This document shows, one piece after another, positions 1 through 10,884 of a stretch of DNA of 64,000 bases. The DNA lies in contig QAOA01005817.1 of assembly GCA_003255065.1 (NCBI GenBank), positions 124,001-188,000 of the forward strand. The letters run 5' to 3'. Position 1 is the first letter of the stretch; every line of letters begins with the position of its first letter. The stretch is from Cercis canadensis. Lineage: Eukaryota > Streptophyta > Magnoliopsida > Fabales > Fabaceae. The notes beneath the pieces are model-generated. The model did not search any database. It worked only from the letters and a program-made list of their open reading frames with translations, and had not been told where the DNA came from. The translations under genes were made by a program, and so were the position numbers.

Positions 1-97
1 AATCCTCATTCCTATACCAAATTCTTATACCCCATACTCTACTCGACCAGGTAAAAATGTAGTGCCCCATTGGATATGAGTCAAATTGTCATCCCTA
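1..97. repeat. Truncated copy of a short hAT-like repeat (right end)
   Basis: The segment ends in ATTGTCATCCCTA and resembles the right half of the repeat at 4526-4692, including the shared words 'cctata', 'actcga', 'ggtaaaaat' and 'gtcaaattgtcatc'. The left part is cut off by the window edge. Non-coding. The hAT assignment rests only on the shape of the terminal sequence. Confidence 0.5.
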
Positions 98-277
98 CAT
101 ATTGGCTTCAATAATTAAGTACACTCAGTTACTCTCTCTAATTCTTTATTATTTTCTCATCTTCAACTCTACTCTTTTGTAGCCACCTTAAAGTAAATAT
201 AATATCTTCATGTATATATGTTGTAAAAAGAAAATATAATATTTGAAGGGTTTGAGGCAAGGCACTTGAGTTATGAA

Positions 278-302
278 TATATATATATATATATATATAT
301 AT
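278..302. repeat. (AT)n microsatellite
   Basis: About 25 bases of uninterrupted AT dinucleotide directly abut a SINE-like unit on the right. Confidence 0.85.
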
Positions 303-476
303 TTGGTTTATACTCGGGGTATTCCCACACCTTTCGGACATGTGACTAATTCTTATTCGGGATGTGAGCAATAACTAGTAAATCCCTCTCAACAAGTGTG
401 ACTTCAAGGATTTGAACTTAAAACCTTTGACCTAAAACACCTTGGGGCTCAACCTGCTTTTACTGAGCCAACACCT
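303..476 (-). mobile_element. tRNA-derived SINE-like element
   Basis: Read on the minus strand, this segment has a pol III A-box-like TGGCTCAGTAAAAGCAGG (453-470) followed about 35 bases later by a B-box-like GTTCAAATCC (408-417). This is the internal promoter layout of plant tRNA-derived SINEs. The 3' side runs into the (AT)n tract at 278-302, where an A/T-rich tail is expected. I could not identify a target-site duplication, so the ends are approximate. Confidence 0.5.
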
Positions 477-2567
477 TGTTAGTAAATAATTTCTATTTTG
501 TTCCTAGGTATTGGAGCGGTTAATTTCTGAATATACGTGGACATTTAGTATAATAAATTATGACAATTCTATTTTAAGGTGTGGTTTCAGAAACCTAGGA
601 ACAAATATATTTTTTAAGTTTGTTGCTCAAGTATCTTTCTGTATTACTTCATACATTTTGTCTGAATTTTTGTTTAATTTTGAGAATAGATGTAGAGGGG
701 ATGATCCCAACTATGAAATTAGAGTGAACAATTTTTCTTCTTAACTACTTCTCCAATTAAAGAAAAGCTTACGCTTAAACACAAGGACAAACTTTTTCTT
801 AATTTTGCCAGAGGCAATGCTAATTTTACAGTGGGAAAACACAAGTAACTCTTTTTCGTGGGAATTTTACAAATAATTTTTCCATGGGAAAATGATAGTT
901 TTGGTTAGTGAAGGAAGTTGTGTATCACTTGGCTAAACCTAAAGTCAATATAATTCCTCACGCATGTGTGTTGTAAAAAAATTTCTAAAAATTGAAGAGA
1001 GAGAGAATGATTTGGGTAAATTTCAATATTTAAAATGTTGGTTATTGAAGAAATATGTGCATCTGCATGCAATGGTATTGTTCAATCCATTGCTTGGTTC
1101 CCATTTTTCTTGAAGAGAGAGACATTTAGGTAAACTATAAATTACATAAAATATTGGTTCGGAATGAAATGCTCGTTAAATTTTTGAGATGCAAAAATTG
1201 GAGGAACGTGGATTCAAACTTGAGACCTCAATCTTACGAGAGATTTCTTAGATGAGGTATACTACTATGTGTGCCATCTTAACATGAGAAAAAGCTTACT
1301 AACTCTTTTCTTGTACACAACAAACTTACTAACTTGATTTTATATAATTATATTGGTAATTAAGCACATACTTAGAAAGTATTTTCATGTGCACCACACA
1401 TTACTAATTTTCTATCTTTCAAGAAGAGTAACTTTTTTAACGGTCAAGAAGAGAAAATCAGAGTGCAGCCAAAAGACATAATAAACTAATCTAAAAATCT
1501 GTTTTAAGAATGTCTTTACATCTTGCAACTTTTTATCCTATCATGTCTCATCAAGTGAGGTTAAATTTCTAATCATGCAATTAAAAGTTTTCCACACTTT
1601 CTCCATTCTAACATGTTTGTTAATTAATATAAGCTAGGATGGAATCCCTATCCCCTTCACAAATTAATATTTTCTGCCAAATAAGTATCTTACTTACAAA
1701 GTTTCTCTGAGGGCTAAGTCTACAATACTCATCCATGAGTATTAATATAAAGCTTATCATTTCTTGTTATGTGCCTTTACACCTTAGCGAGGCTTGGATT
1801 AAAGAATAGTAAAGATTTGGTTGTTTATTGGCAGCACCTCCATCTAGGTTGAGTTTAATTACATATGCAGCTGCAGCTGGTGTAGCTATAATTTTTGTTA
1901 GGTTCTAGTTTTCTTGTTTTATTCTATTACCCAAAAAAAAAAATATATATAATAAATCTTACTTTCTTCTTTAACTTTTTATCAATAATTTATTTTTAAA
2001 TCAAGACATCTTAAATTCTTAAGGTCTACAAGAGAGAATACATGTTGTAGCCTTTTTCTTTTTCTTTTTTTATATTCAGTATTTTTCAATTGGGTTATTT
2101 GTAATAATGATCAGACAAAATAATAAGCAGTAGAGTTTGATATGTACCAAATTTTTCATCAAAACATTTCATAAATTGATAGAATTTGTATTTAATTAGT
2201 CTCATTTATTTTATTTTTTTTCAAATATATACATTCTTCTACATCACAATTTGTGTATATAAAATTTATAAGTTTATCATTTCTCTAAAAATTAAGAGCA
2301 TTCGTGGGATAAGTTGGTTTTATTTAAGATCAAACTCGAACGGAAGTTCTAAAATTTTACAAATTGAATCGAATCAATGCAACTTATAATGGAACCAACC
2401 AAATCAAGCCAATTGTTCTCAAATTTGATTAATTTGATTTCAACCTTGGTTTATATATTGGCATATAGATACCTAAACATAGGCACATATTATAACATGT
2501 ATAGAAGAAAAGGGAAAAAGAAAAATATTTTCACATGTGCACTCATTTGTTTGGTAGGATTTTTGTG

Positions 2568-2620
<53 letters not shown>

Positions 2621-4174
2621 NTCATGCATGTTCAAGATATAATTACAGGCTAAAAGCATAGTTGTTTAATATAAAGTTTTTTTTTGAGTCTTCTTCAAAC
2701 AATTTAAGTTTTTGGAATTTTTAATCTTGACATTGTATATCAATCTCTCTTTCTCCAAGTAGTCAACTTTATCCATACCATACACATTTCTTTGACCAAT
2801 GACTATGTTTATAGGCTACTCTACCAAACTTCTTATTATTGTCCTAGAATCACTTTATATATTTAGTCAACTAATGAATTCATTTGATGGTTAATTAGAG
2901 TATACGAAACTTTTAAATTAGAATTAATTCAAGGACCCCTAGTAAATAAAATTTTTAGGTATTTGTTATGTTATCTCCTCTTTGAGCGAGGTAATGTTAT
3001 CCCTTTTTTACTAGAGAGTTCAGGAGAACAAATTCTTGAATTTTGTATCATTATTGAGTTACTCTATGTATCGAAACAATTAATTTTATGTAATATGCAT
3101 AAACGATACGATACAACAAAAATACTAAAAACTTCTTAAAATAATAATCCAACATAATACTTTTTTTCTACTCTGTTCAATTCAAATTTTATAAAATATT
3201 TAAATATTTGACCCACATTAACATGTAGTGACTTAATTGGTTTTTTTTTTTTTTTATATATTCTTAAAATAATACTAAAATTAGCCGGGTTAGCTTAACC
3301 TGCCCTAAAATTTTACATTCAAAAAAACATTATGAATCTAAAGAAATTTTAAAATGTGGGTCCTCTTAAGTTGTCAACAATTGTAGAAGATACCATCCCT
3401 GTAGGTCATATCCCTCACTTATTGTGTACTCTATATGACAAGTGTCAAGTATTTTCTGGTTACTTTCCCTATATTGGGAATCACTTGTAAATTATAATCT
3501 CCTAGTAAAGCAAACAAAAACTTGTCAATGCACACGTGGCACATGTTTGAGAAAAAAAGCCTAGGTTGCATAATACTAATAAACAGTATCACATGGAAAC
3601 AAAAGGGCTTGGGACCCCTAAACCTAAACTATAGGACACTCTCTCATTAAAGCCTCTTGAATACGTGTCCTTTTCTAAAGGGGCATCTGGTAAAATATGT
3701 GATGGTAGGGGCTCTATGAAGTGTCCTTCATCACCAAGATTTTTGTACAGGTGGGCAAATGGTAACACTTGGTTCAAAGTATATATAATAAAACAAATTA
3801 AAGTCATATCCTTTTCACTATTAATATGGATGAGATTCTTTGCTTGCTACCTTAGTCTACTCGTATCTTTAAGATTCTTGTCCATTTCGAAGAACAAGGA
3901 GGGTGGAGAAAAAAACCAATTTAACAAAAGTAGGAGGAGACGTGCATGGATTTTTGTGTGTGATTGAGATAACTTTGAAAATTTATTACATTCAATTAAT
4001 TAAAGGGTTTAAAAGAATCTAGTTCAACGAATTAAAGATATGTTACTATTATTATTATTATTTTTGGTCATTCTAGTAAGTATACAAGTATACACAATCA
4101 ACTAATTTAAGGATCTTTCAAAAAAAAATTTAGGTCTCAAGTTTATATATTCATTCTCCAATATTCATCAACTA
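477..4174. other. Intergenic, AT-rich, no supported gene
   Basis: Only short frames without recognisable domains occur here. The segment holds a possible SINE (1140-1295), a poly-T tract of about 45 bases ending in an N (2576-2621) and a G-box-like CACGTGGC at 3533-3540 with further ACGT cores near 3665. No gene could be attached to those motifs. Confidence 0.6.
1140..1295 (-). mobile_element. Possible degraded SINE
   Basis: On the minus strand a B-box-like GTTTGAATCC (1210-1219) lies about 40 bases downstream of an A-box-like TGGCACACATAGTAGTATACC (1256-1276). No poly-A tail or target-site duplication was seen, so this may be a decayed copy or a chance match. Confidence 0.35.
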
Positions 4175-4600
4175 AAAAAATTTCACTTCGACCATCTAGT
4201 AGCCAAAAAGAAAAAGTTTTGATTTTCTTTTTTGGTAACTGAAAGTTGAGGGTGAGGGGAGTCTACCTCATTTCAATATTAAGATATGTCATAGGTCTTA
4301 ATGAGAACTTACAGCTGTTAGGAATGGCAATAAGGAAGGGCAGACACTCCTTGTCCCTGAAGGATATTCCCATGCCCTATTNAAAAATTTCACTTCGACC
4401 ATCTAGTAACCAAAAAGAAAAAGTTTTGACTTTTTTTTTTGGTAACTGAAAGTTGAGGGTGAGGGGAGTCTACCTCATTTCAATATTAAGATATGTCATA
4501 GGTCTTAATGAGAACTTACAGCTATTAGGAATGGCAATGGGGAAGGGCAGATATTGTCTTCCCCATCCCCAGCCCCGGCCCTATAAAATTACCCATTTAA
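4175..4600. repeat. Direct duplication flanking a single N (contig-junction signature)
   Basis: Positions 4175-4381 and 4383 to about 4595 are near-identical in the same orientation, separated by one N at 4382, with a few substitutions and a diverging end. Together with similar cases elsewhere, this looks like overlapping contig ends or two haplotypes left unmerged rather than a biological tandem repeat. Confidence 0.7.
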
Positions 4601-4692
4601 ATTCTCATACCTATTTTTTCTGTCCCATACCTATACTCGATTGGGTAAAAATAGCAGGTTCCCATCAGGTATGGGTCAAATTGTCATCTCTA
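4526..4692. mobile_element. Short TIR element (hAT-like MITE)
   Basis: It begins TAGGAATGGCAAT and ends ATTGTCATCTCTA, which are imperfect inverted repeats of each other. Its interior has runs such as 'ccccatccccagccccggccc'-like G/C-rich words. A truncated copy lies at 1-97 and the left end recurs at about 4318-4380. No coding capacity; a clear 8-bp TSD was not seen. Confidence 0.5.
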
Positions 4693-5464
4693 ACAGATCA
4701 CCTACCAATGGGGACTATTAGCAACGATATTCAAACTTAAGCCTTGTAATAGTTTCAATTTTAAAGATAATATTATGAGATAATAATAATTATACTGTTA
4801 AGTTCAAGTTGAATTTTTTTTTTCTATAGTTAGAGAATAAATTAATTTAACTAGTATTTTCCCAATCAAACAACTTATGAGAGAATTATCATTTGATTCA
4901 TCAAGTTACAAAAAAGACCATTTAGTTCTAAATATGGAAGAACTTCAATTTGGTTTCTTCCATACCATACGAAATATCCAAAATATTCTTTAATATTATG
5001 TGGTTATTTTGTTAACATATGTGATTATCTTTTGATGTTATGTAGTTATTTTGATAACATATGTACTTATTCTTTGATGCTATATGGTTATTTTATTTAT
5101 ATATATGGTTATTTTGCTCACATATGTAATAAGTGGGGAGAAGGTAAGAACATTCATAAGTGGCTGGATCAGTTTCTCACTTCTAATGCATGGCGTGTGG
5201 CTAGATCAGTTATATTGTTCATATATATGGTTATCATGTTAAAAAATAAACAAAAAAATCATATAACATCAAGGAGTATTTTAAATATTTCTTACCAATA
5301 CAAGAATAACCAAATTAGAATTTATCTATGTTTAGAATCAAATATCATCCAAGGGAAGTTTGGTAGAAAGCTCTAGAAATACTACATATATCAAAGAAAG
5401 ATAGAAAGGAGATGAAGATATAAATGCAGAGATATGTTGTACTTACTACTTACTAACCATCTCA
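4693..5464. other. Intergenic, AT-rich, nothing recognised
   Basis: Low-complexity AT-rich sequence. The word 'tggttatttt' and variants recur between 5000 and 5115 and again near 5230, a loose simple repeat. The 114-codon frame at 5032-5376 is built on this repeat and has no recognisable protein features. Confidence 0.6.
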
Positions 5465-6800
5465 ACAAAGAACATACTCCACATATGTATGATTCTGATA
5501 AATCATTTCTGATCATTCACTTCACTTAGACCATCTGGCATGAGGGCATACAAGGCTAGAAATGTGGAAACTTTCAAAGAAGAAGCCAAATGGATAATTG
5601 ACAGTTTTAGGAAGTTTATCAAATTGATTATATCTCATACTGACCATAATTGCTGCATCTACTTTCATCTTATTTGGTAGGCGGCAAACAAGTGAAGGTG
5701 CATGATTGGATAAGTAATCAATGTTATTTACATGACAAAATTTGTACATCTTTTGCAAAGAGTAATGATTTTTTTCTCCAAGCTCTCTTTTACTCTTCAT
5801 ATATAATTGATGTAGGCTACATCATTTCTCTTTTTCCCCTAGAGCTTCGAGGGGGAAAAAAATAGAGAAAGAGCAATGATTGTCTTACAAACTTTGTGGA
5901 CATAAACCAGAATTGGTTAAGTGCATTGCTTCATTCTAACAGGAAAAAGGTTTAGATTCTATCCTAGAACAAAAATTATAAAATATTATCGTAAAATGTT
6001 TGTGTACATATCATTATCATCATTTAAGGACTAGTTCAATTCATATCCAACTAGAAACTGCACAATATAATTGGTAGAATATATTGTGACAGAAAGTTAA
6101 TATGTATACCATTTCTAATCAATCACTTCACCAGACCATGTGGCTGAGACCATGTGGCTGAGGGCATACAAGGTTAGGAATGTGGAAACTTTCAAAGAAG
6201 AAGCCAAATTGCTGCATTTGGTTTCATCTTATTTGTTAGCCAGCAAACAAGTGAAGGGCATGGTTGGATAAGTAATGCTATTTACATAAAAAAAATTGTA
6301 CATATTTTAAAGAGTAATGATTTTTTTCCCCAGCTCTATTTTACTCTTTATAAATTATTTTTTTGTTATTTTTTTTTTACGACTTTGAGNTTTGTTATTT
6401 TTTTTTACGACTTTGAATTTAAACAAAAAACTCAAGAACAATCTCAGTATCACTCAACTACAAATCGTTTGATATCACATGTAGGCTACATTTCTCTTTT
6501 TCCGCTATAGCTTTTTTATGGGTGGGTGGCGGAGAAGAGAAAGAGTAATGATAGTCTTACAAATTTTGTGGACATAACAAAATGCATGCATGAATTCATT
6601 CTAATAGGAAGAAGGTTTAGATTCTATCATACAAAAAAAAAAAAATTATGGTAAAATGTTTGTGTANAAAAATATTATGGTAAAATGTTTGTGTACATAT
6701 CATTATCATCATTTAAGGACTAGTTCAATTCAGATCCAACTAGCAACTACACAACATAATTTGTAGAAGATATTGTGACAGAAAGTTAATATGCATGTAT
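5465..6800. repeat. Diverged tandem duplication of about 0.65 kb
   Basis: Positions about 5465-6110 and about 6115-6800 align along their length. Both contain 'gagggcatacaagg', 'atgtggaaactttcaaagaag', 'gcaaacaagtgaagg', 'tcttacaaa.tttgtggacata', 'gaaaaaggtttagattctatc' and 'tcattatcatcatttaagga'. The second copy has lost about 60 bases near its start and is interrupted by single Ns at 6390 and 6667, each inside a small local duplication. The divergence indicates a real, older tandem event. Non-coding. Confidence 0.75.
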
Positions 6801-7136
6801 ATATCATTACTAAGAAAAAAAATAAATTCAAGCCTTTATCTGTATTTATCATATTGTAACAGAAAATTAATATATACAAGTATGTAAATAACATTACTGG
6901 TTTTATTTTTCTTAAGATGGTGTAGTTGTAGTTAACTGTTGACTTATAACTTGACTTTCCAAAGAAAACCTAGATTGTTCACAACCATCTAGCATTGAAG
7001 TTTCTTAGTCTGGAAGCAACTGCAAGAAAGACTAGCCTCCACGCGTATGGTAGCATTTCATGATGAGACCAAGGGCCCCTATCATATAGATTTCTTTGCT
7101 TTTTTTTTTTTTTTTTTTTGGTTTTTTTTTTTCTTT

Positions 7137-7444
7137 NNNNNNNNNNNNNNNNNNNNNNNNNNNNNNNNNNNNNNNNNNNNNNNNNNNNNNNNNNNNNNNN
7201 NNNNNNNNNNNNNNNNNNNNNNNNNNNNNNNNNNNNNNNNNNNNNNNNNNNNNNNNNNNNNNNNNNNNNNNNNNNNNNNNNNNNNNNNNNNNNNNNNNNN
7301 NNNNNNNNNNNNNNNNNNNNNNNNNNNNNNNNNNNNNNNNNNNNNNNNNNNNNNNNNNNNNNNNNNNNNNNNNNNNNNNNNNNNNNNNNNNNNNNNNNNN
7401 NNNNNNNNNNNNNNNNNNNNNNNNNNNNNNNNNNNNNNNNNNNN
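7137..7444. other. Assembly gap (308 N)
   Basis: A run of N flanked on the left by long poly-T tracts (7099-7136). Open frames crossing it are artefacts. Confidence 0.99.
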
Positions 7445-9880
7445 AAAACAATCATAAGTATCTTTTTTTTTTTTGAAAACTGAAAAAAAAATATTTGACA
7501 CTTTTCAACTTTAATTAACCTAATCCTGCATGAAAAGAGAAAAATAAAGCAAATGTTCTTTTTTTTTTTTCTTTTTTCTAAAATAGAAAAAAATGAATTT
7601 ATTATATAGTATTAGACAGTAGATAGGATTATCCATGAAAGCAATCTAGAACGAAAAAAATGTCTTCTAAAATAGAAAGTTAGAAACAATGAAATTAAAG
7701 ACATGAAAGTATTAAATTGTGAAAAAGAGAGGAGACAACTGTTGGTATTAGTATGCACAGACCTTAGAACACACGTATCTCTGGTTTCTTCTCATATATT
7801 TAGTGCTAGGTTCTAATTCAATTATTGATATAATCATTAAACAGCTGCATTCATGATTTGAAAATGATAAATTACTGTATGACAAATTAAGACTTATCTA
7901 TTATTAGTATCATGGTATTCTCTATCTACTGTTGAGATTTTTCTTCATTCAGTGTTGTCAAATCATTCGGAGGGATATGAGTTTTTAAAATTGATTGATA
8001 ACGAAGCAGGATAGGGGATTGTTCTCTAATTAAATTAATGAATGGTCTTATTCAATAGAAGTATTTGATTTTATTATGATTAGTTGTAAATCTGTGCAAC
8101 GTACGGGCAACTAAAGTAGAAGAGAGAGAACACCTGTAAAAAGAGAAAAGAGAAACAAAAAAAGCAAGAGAGAGCAAGGAGTGAGTACATTGGCTTTAGA
8201 TAGCTATACTTGCAGGAAAATGACTTTTTATTAGTTTAATATAATGATATGGAGAATATGGATTCCATGCATGCAAATTAATATTATAATATATCTTTAT
8301 CTTATAACAAGCTTCAATTCAAAAATTCAAGATGCTTCTAAATGAAGCACTTTCCCAAGTAGAATCCTCTAGTAGGATTTAAATTGTGTTTTGAAATAAG
8401 AATGAAAGTGGTAATGAAATAACTTAGAATTGAATTATAGTTCTTACTTCTTATTCCTATGTTTGTTTCCATTAATGGAATTTCATGCTATTCAACTTCA
8501 TTCCCTAGCTAGAATTATTTGGGATATGGAACAAGCATGAAATGAAACAAAATTTATGGCTATGATAGCTTAGAATTACTATTCTCATCTTTCTTGAAGG
8601 CCAGAATGGAGATTTCAATCTTTTTAGAATCAAGAATGAAATCTCTATTTTGAGCTTTTTTTTTCCTACCAAATATAAGAATTTTCATTCTTATGAAACA
8701 GAGTTATGGACAATACCAATATTTCATTTAAAGATTTAATTAATTTAAAATATTTTTATGAACTAAAAACTGAAATTTGAGATATATTTTTGAACTAAAA
8801 TAATAGTTTACTTATTACTTTTTATTTATATAATAANCCCCCCCCCCCCTAATAAAGGAGAGACTAGAGAGGTGGATAAAGTTTGATAACTGATGGAAGG
8901 TGATGCAAATGGAATGTTTCTAAACTATTTTGACATGACCATTATGTCACTGATATTTTTCATTAATTTAAGATTTAATAACTTTTCAAATAATTAAACT
9001 AATGTTAAGTAAAAGAAAGACAAAGAAAGTTTCATGTTGGAATCAGCTTTTTCTCATGCTCTTTTGTTACAAACAATAGAGGGTATTTTAAATGGAATTA
9101 TGAATCCTAGCCCACTTAAATTCAAGGAAACTATGACATAGGAGATTAGGACATCTTACCACTGGCAATGTTGATTTTGCACAAATTTTCAAGAGTGACA
9201 TGAATGGACATTGATAATTTAATGGAGGTGATTTCACCTAATCTTTTTTCATCTAAAAATTTGTGAAGATAATGTTATTCTTTTACACAACTCAATTACT
9301 AAAAATTGCTAAAACAAATTAGTTTGAGACAATTATTTTCAAGTTTTAGTACTTCAGAGAAAAAATTAATAAGTTGTAAAGGTAGATGTTTTTCAAGAAA
9401 GTATCTGTTACATAGGGTGAAGTGATCAAAATACCTTGAGTGCTATGTTGTTATTATGTATAAAATATACAATTATTTTGTTTATTATAAGATTATCATT
9501 TTTAAATATAAAGAAAATAATCACATAAATAAACGAAACAACAACATAACGTCAATGGCTATTTTGATCATTTCACCCATGTGATAGGTAATTCTTTGAA
9601 AAGTATTTACCTTTAAAACTTAATAATTTTTTTTTCTCAAACACTAAAACTTAAGAATAATTATCTCATTTAATTTTCAATATAAATAAAAATTTTGAAG
9701 GGTAGCTTATCTCATATAAGCTTTTCACTATGTGCACTACCTCCTACCATATCAAACGTCAAAGAATCTTTGAAGTTTGAACTCTTCTTCTGGTCCCAAA
9801 TTAGCAAAAAAAAATGAGGAGAAAAAGAAGAAGAAAAAAAAAATCAAACAGCTGAAGCAGAAAAAACCAAGATAGAGTAC
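7445..9880. other. Intergenic, AT-rich, nothing coding
   Basis: No domain-bearing frame was found. A single N at 8837 precedes a run of 12 C. At about 8321-8700 there is a region with repeated 'agaatgaaa/gaattt' words that could be a decayed inverted-repeat element, but its ends could not be set. Confidence 0.5.
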
Positions 9881-9883
9881 TTA

Positions 9884-10036
9884 TGGGCCAGCCATATAAG
9901 GACAAGAGGTACCACTGCAAAGAGAAGGCCTGGGCCAGCCCATTATGTAACCTCATGTGAACTTCACGTGACCTCCATCCTCAGCATCCTACGTGTCAGG
10001 CTGCTGTTGGAAAAGGGTTCTTATTTGACACGTGCC
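9884..10036. promoter_or_regulatory. Cluster of site II (TGGGCC) and ACGT/G-box motifs
   Basis: Two TGGGCC words and a GCCCAT lie between about 9884 and 9944. They are followed by CACGTG (9965-9970), ACGTGTC (9991-9997) and GACACGTGCC (10027-10036). Site II and ABRE/G-box motifs of this density are typical of plant proximal promoters. No recognisable gene follows on either strand within several kb, so this may serve an unrecognised non-coding transcript, a lost gene, or nothing. Confidence 0.35.
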
Positions 10037-10465
10037 AAATATGTCCCCCACATTCTGTCACCCTTTGGCTGTTATTTTGTTTGATAGTGTGTTGTTGTAT
10101 TCTAGGAATCTAGACACCAAAGTGGCAAAGCCTTATCCACTAACCGTGATTCTTGTTTTTGTGTCTCCTTTTGCTTGTGCGTGTTTCATGGAAATTGAGT
10201 TGCTTTTGTTTATGTACATGTGCGTCACATCCAAAAGGTCATTAAGATAGGGAAGCAAGTGTAATATTATTGCCCAAAAAACGTTTGGTAGTTATAATTT
10301 TATTGTTAGAATTTTGGTCGATATAATGTGAATTTATATTTATTTTTGGATAAATATATAATTTTTATCACTTTGTTTAATTTAACAATCCTATTTAATT
10401 TTGACAAAATTCTAACCAATTTTTCTCTAATTTTATTTGAAATTTTCTCGATTTTTTTTTTCTTA
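10037..10465. other. Intergenic
   Basis: It holds a 69-codon ATG frame (10041-10250) with no recognisable family and a Leu/Phe/Val-rich composition. Otherwise AT-rich sequence. Confidence 0.4.
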
Positions 10466-10881
10466 GGCTTTGTTTGGGAGTTTAAAATGAGAAAAAAAGG
10501 AGGAAAATGAATGGAAAAGAAATGAAGAATTTTTTTTTTTTGGATGATTAAAATGAGTAAAAGGAGAGGAAAGAAAATGAAATAAATAAGAATTTATAAT
10601 TTTACAAATTTATTCTTTATTTATAAAATAAATATATTTAATATAAAATTTAATAATATTGTCTAAATAATATTTAAAAAAATTTTAAAAAATAAATAAA
10701 GGTATAATATTAAATTATTATTCTTTACTCTCGAAATCTCACAAATTAGAGAAACACAAAAATAAAAGCAAAAAAAAATGTTAAGTTTTAAGGTTATTTT
10801 TTTTTTATTTTAAACTCTCAAACAAAGAAATTAACACATTTATTATTATTATTTTTTTAAATTTTAACTTCTAAATAAACC
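10466..10881. mobile_element. Tourist-like (PIF/Harbinger) MITE, copy 1
   Basis: The left terminus GGCTTTGTTTGGGAGTTT is an inverted match to the right terminus AACTTCTAAATAAACC. It is flanked by TTA on both sides (10463-10465 and 10882-10884), the target-site duplication preferred by PIF/Harbinger elements. The interior is similar to 35182-35658, for example 'aatttataattttacaaatttattctttatttataaa'-type sequence. No transposase frame, so non-autonomous. Confidence 0.65.
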
Positions 10882-10884
10882 TTA

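Noticed and set aside
5032..5376. 114-codon frame
   Set aside because: Built on a loose 'tggttattttgttaacatatg' repeat, Tyr/Ile/Asn-rich, no protein features.
6979..7501. Overlapping open frames on both strands
   Set aside because: They exist only because the 308-N gap is read as open; the flanks are poly-T/poly-A.
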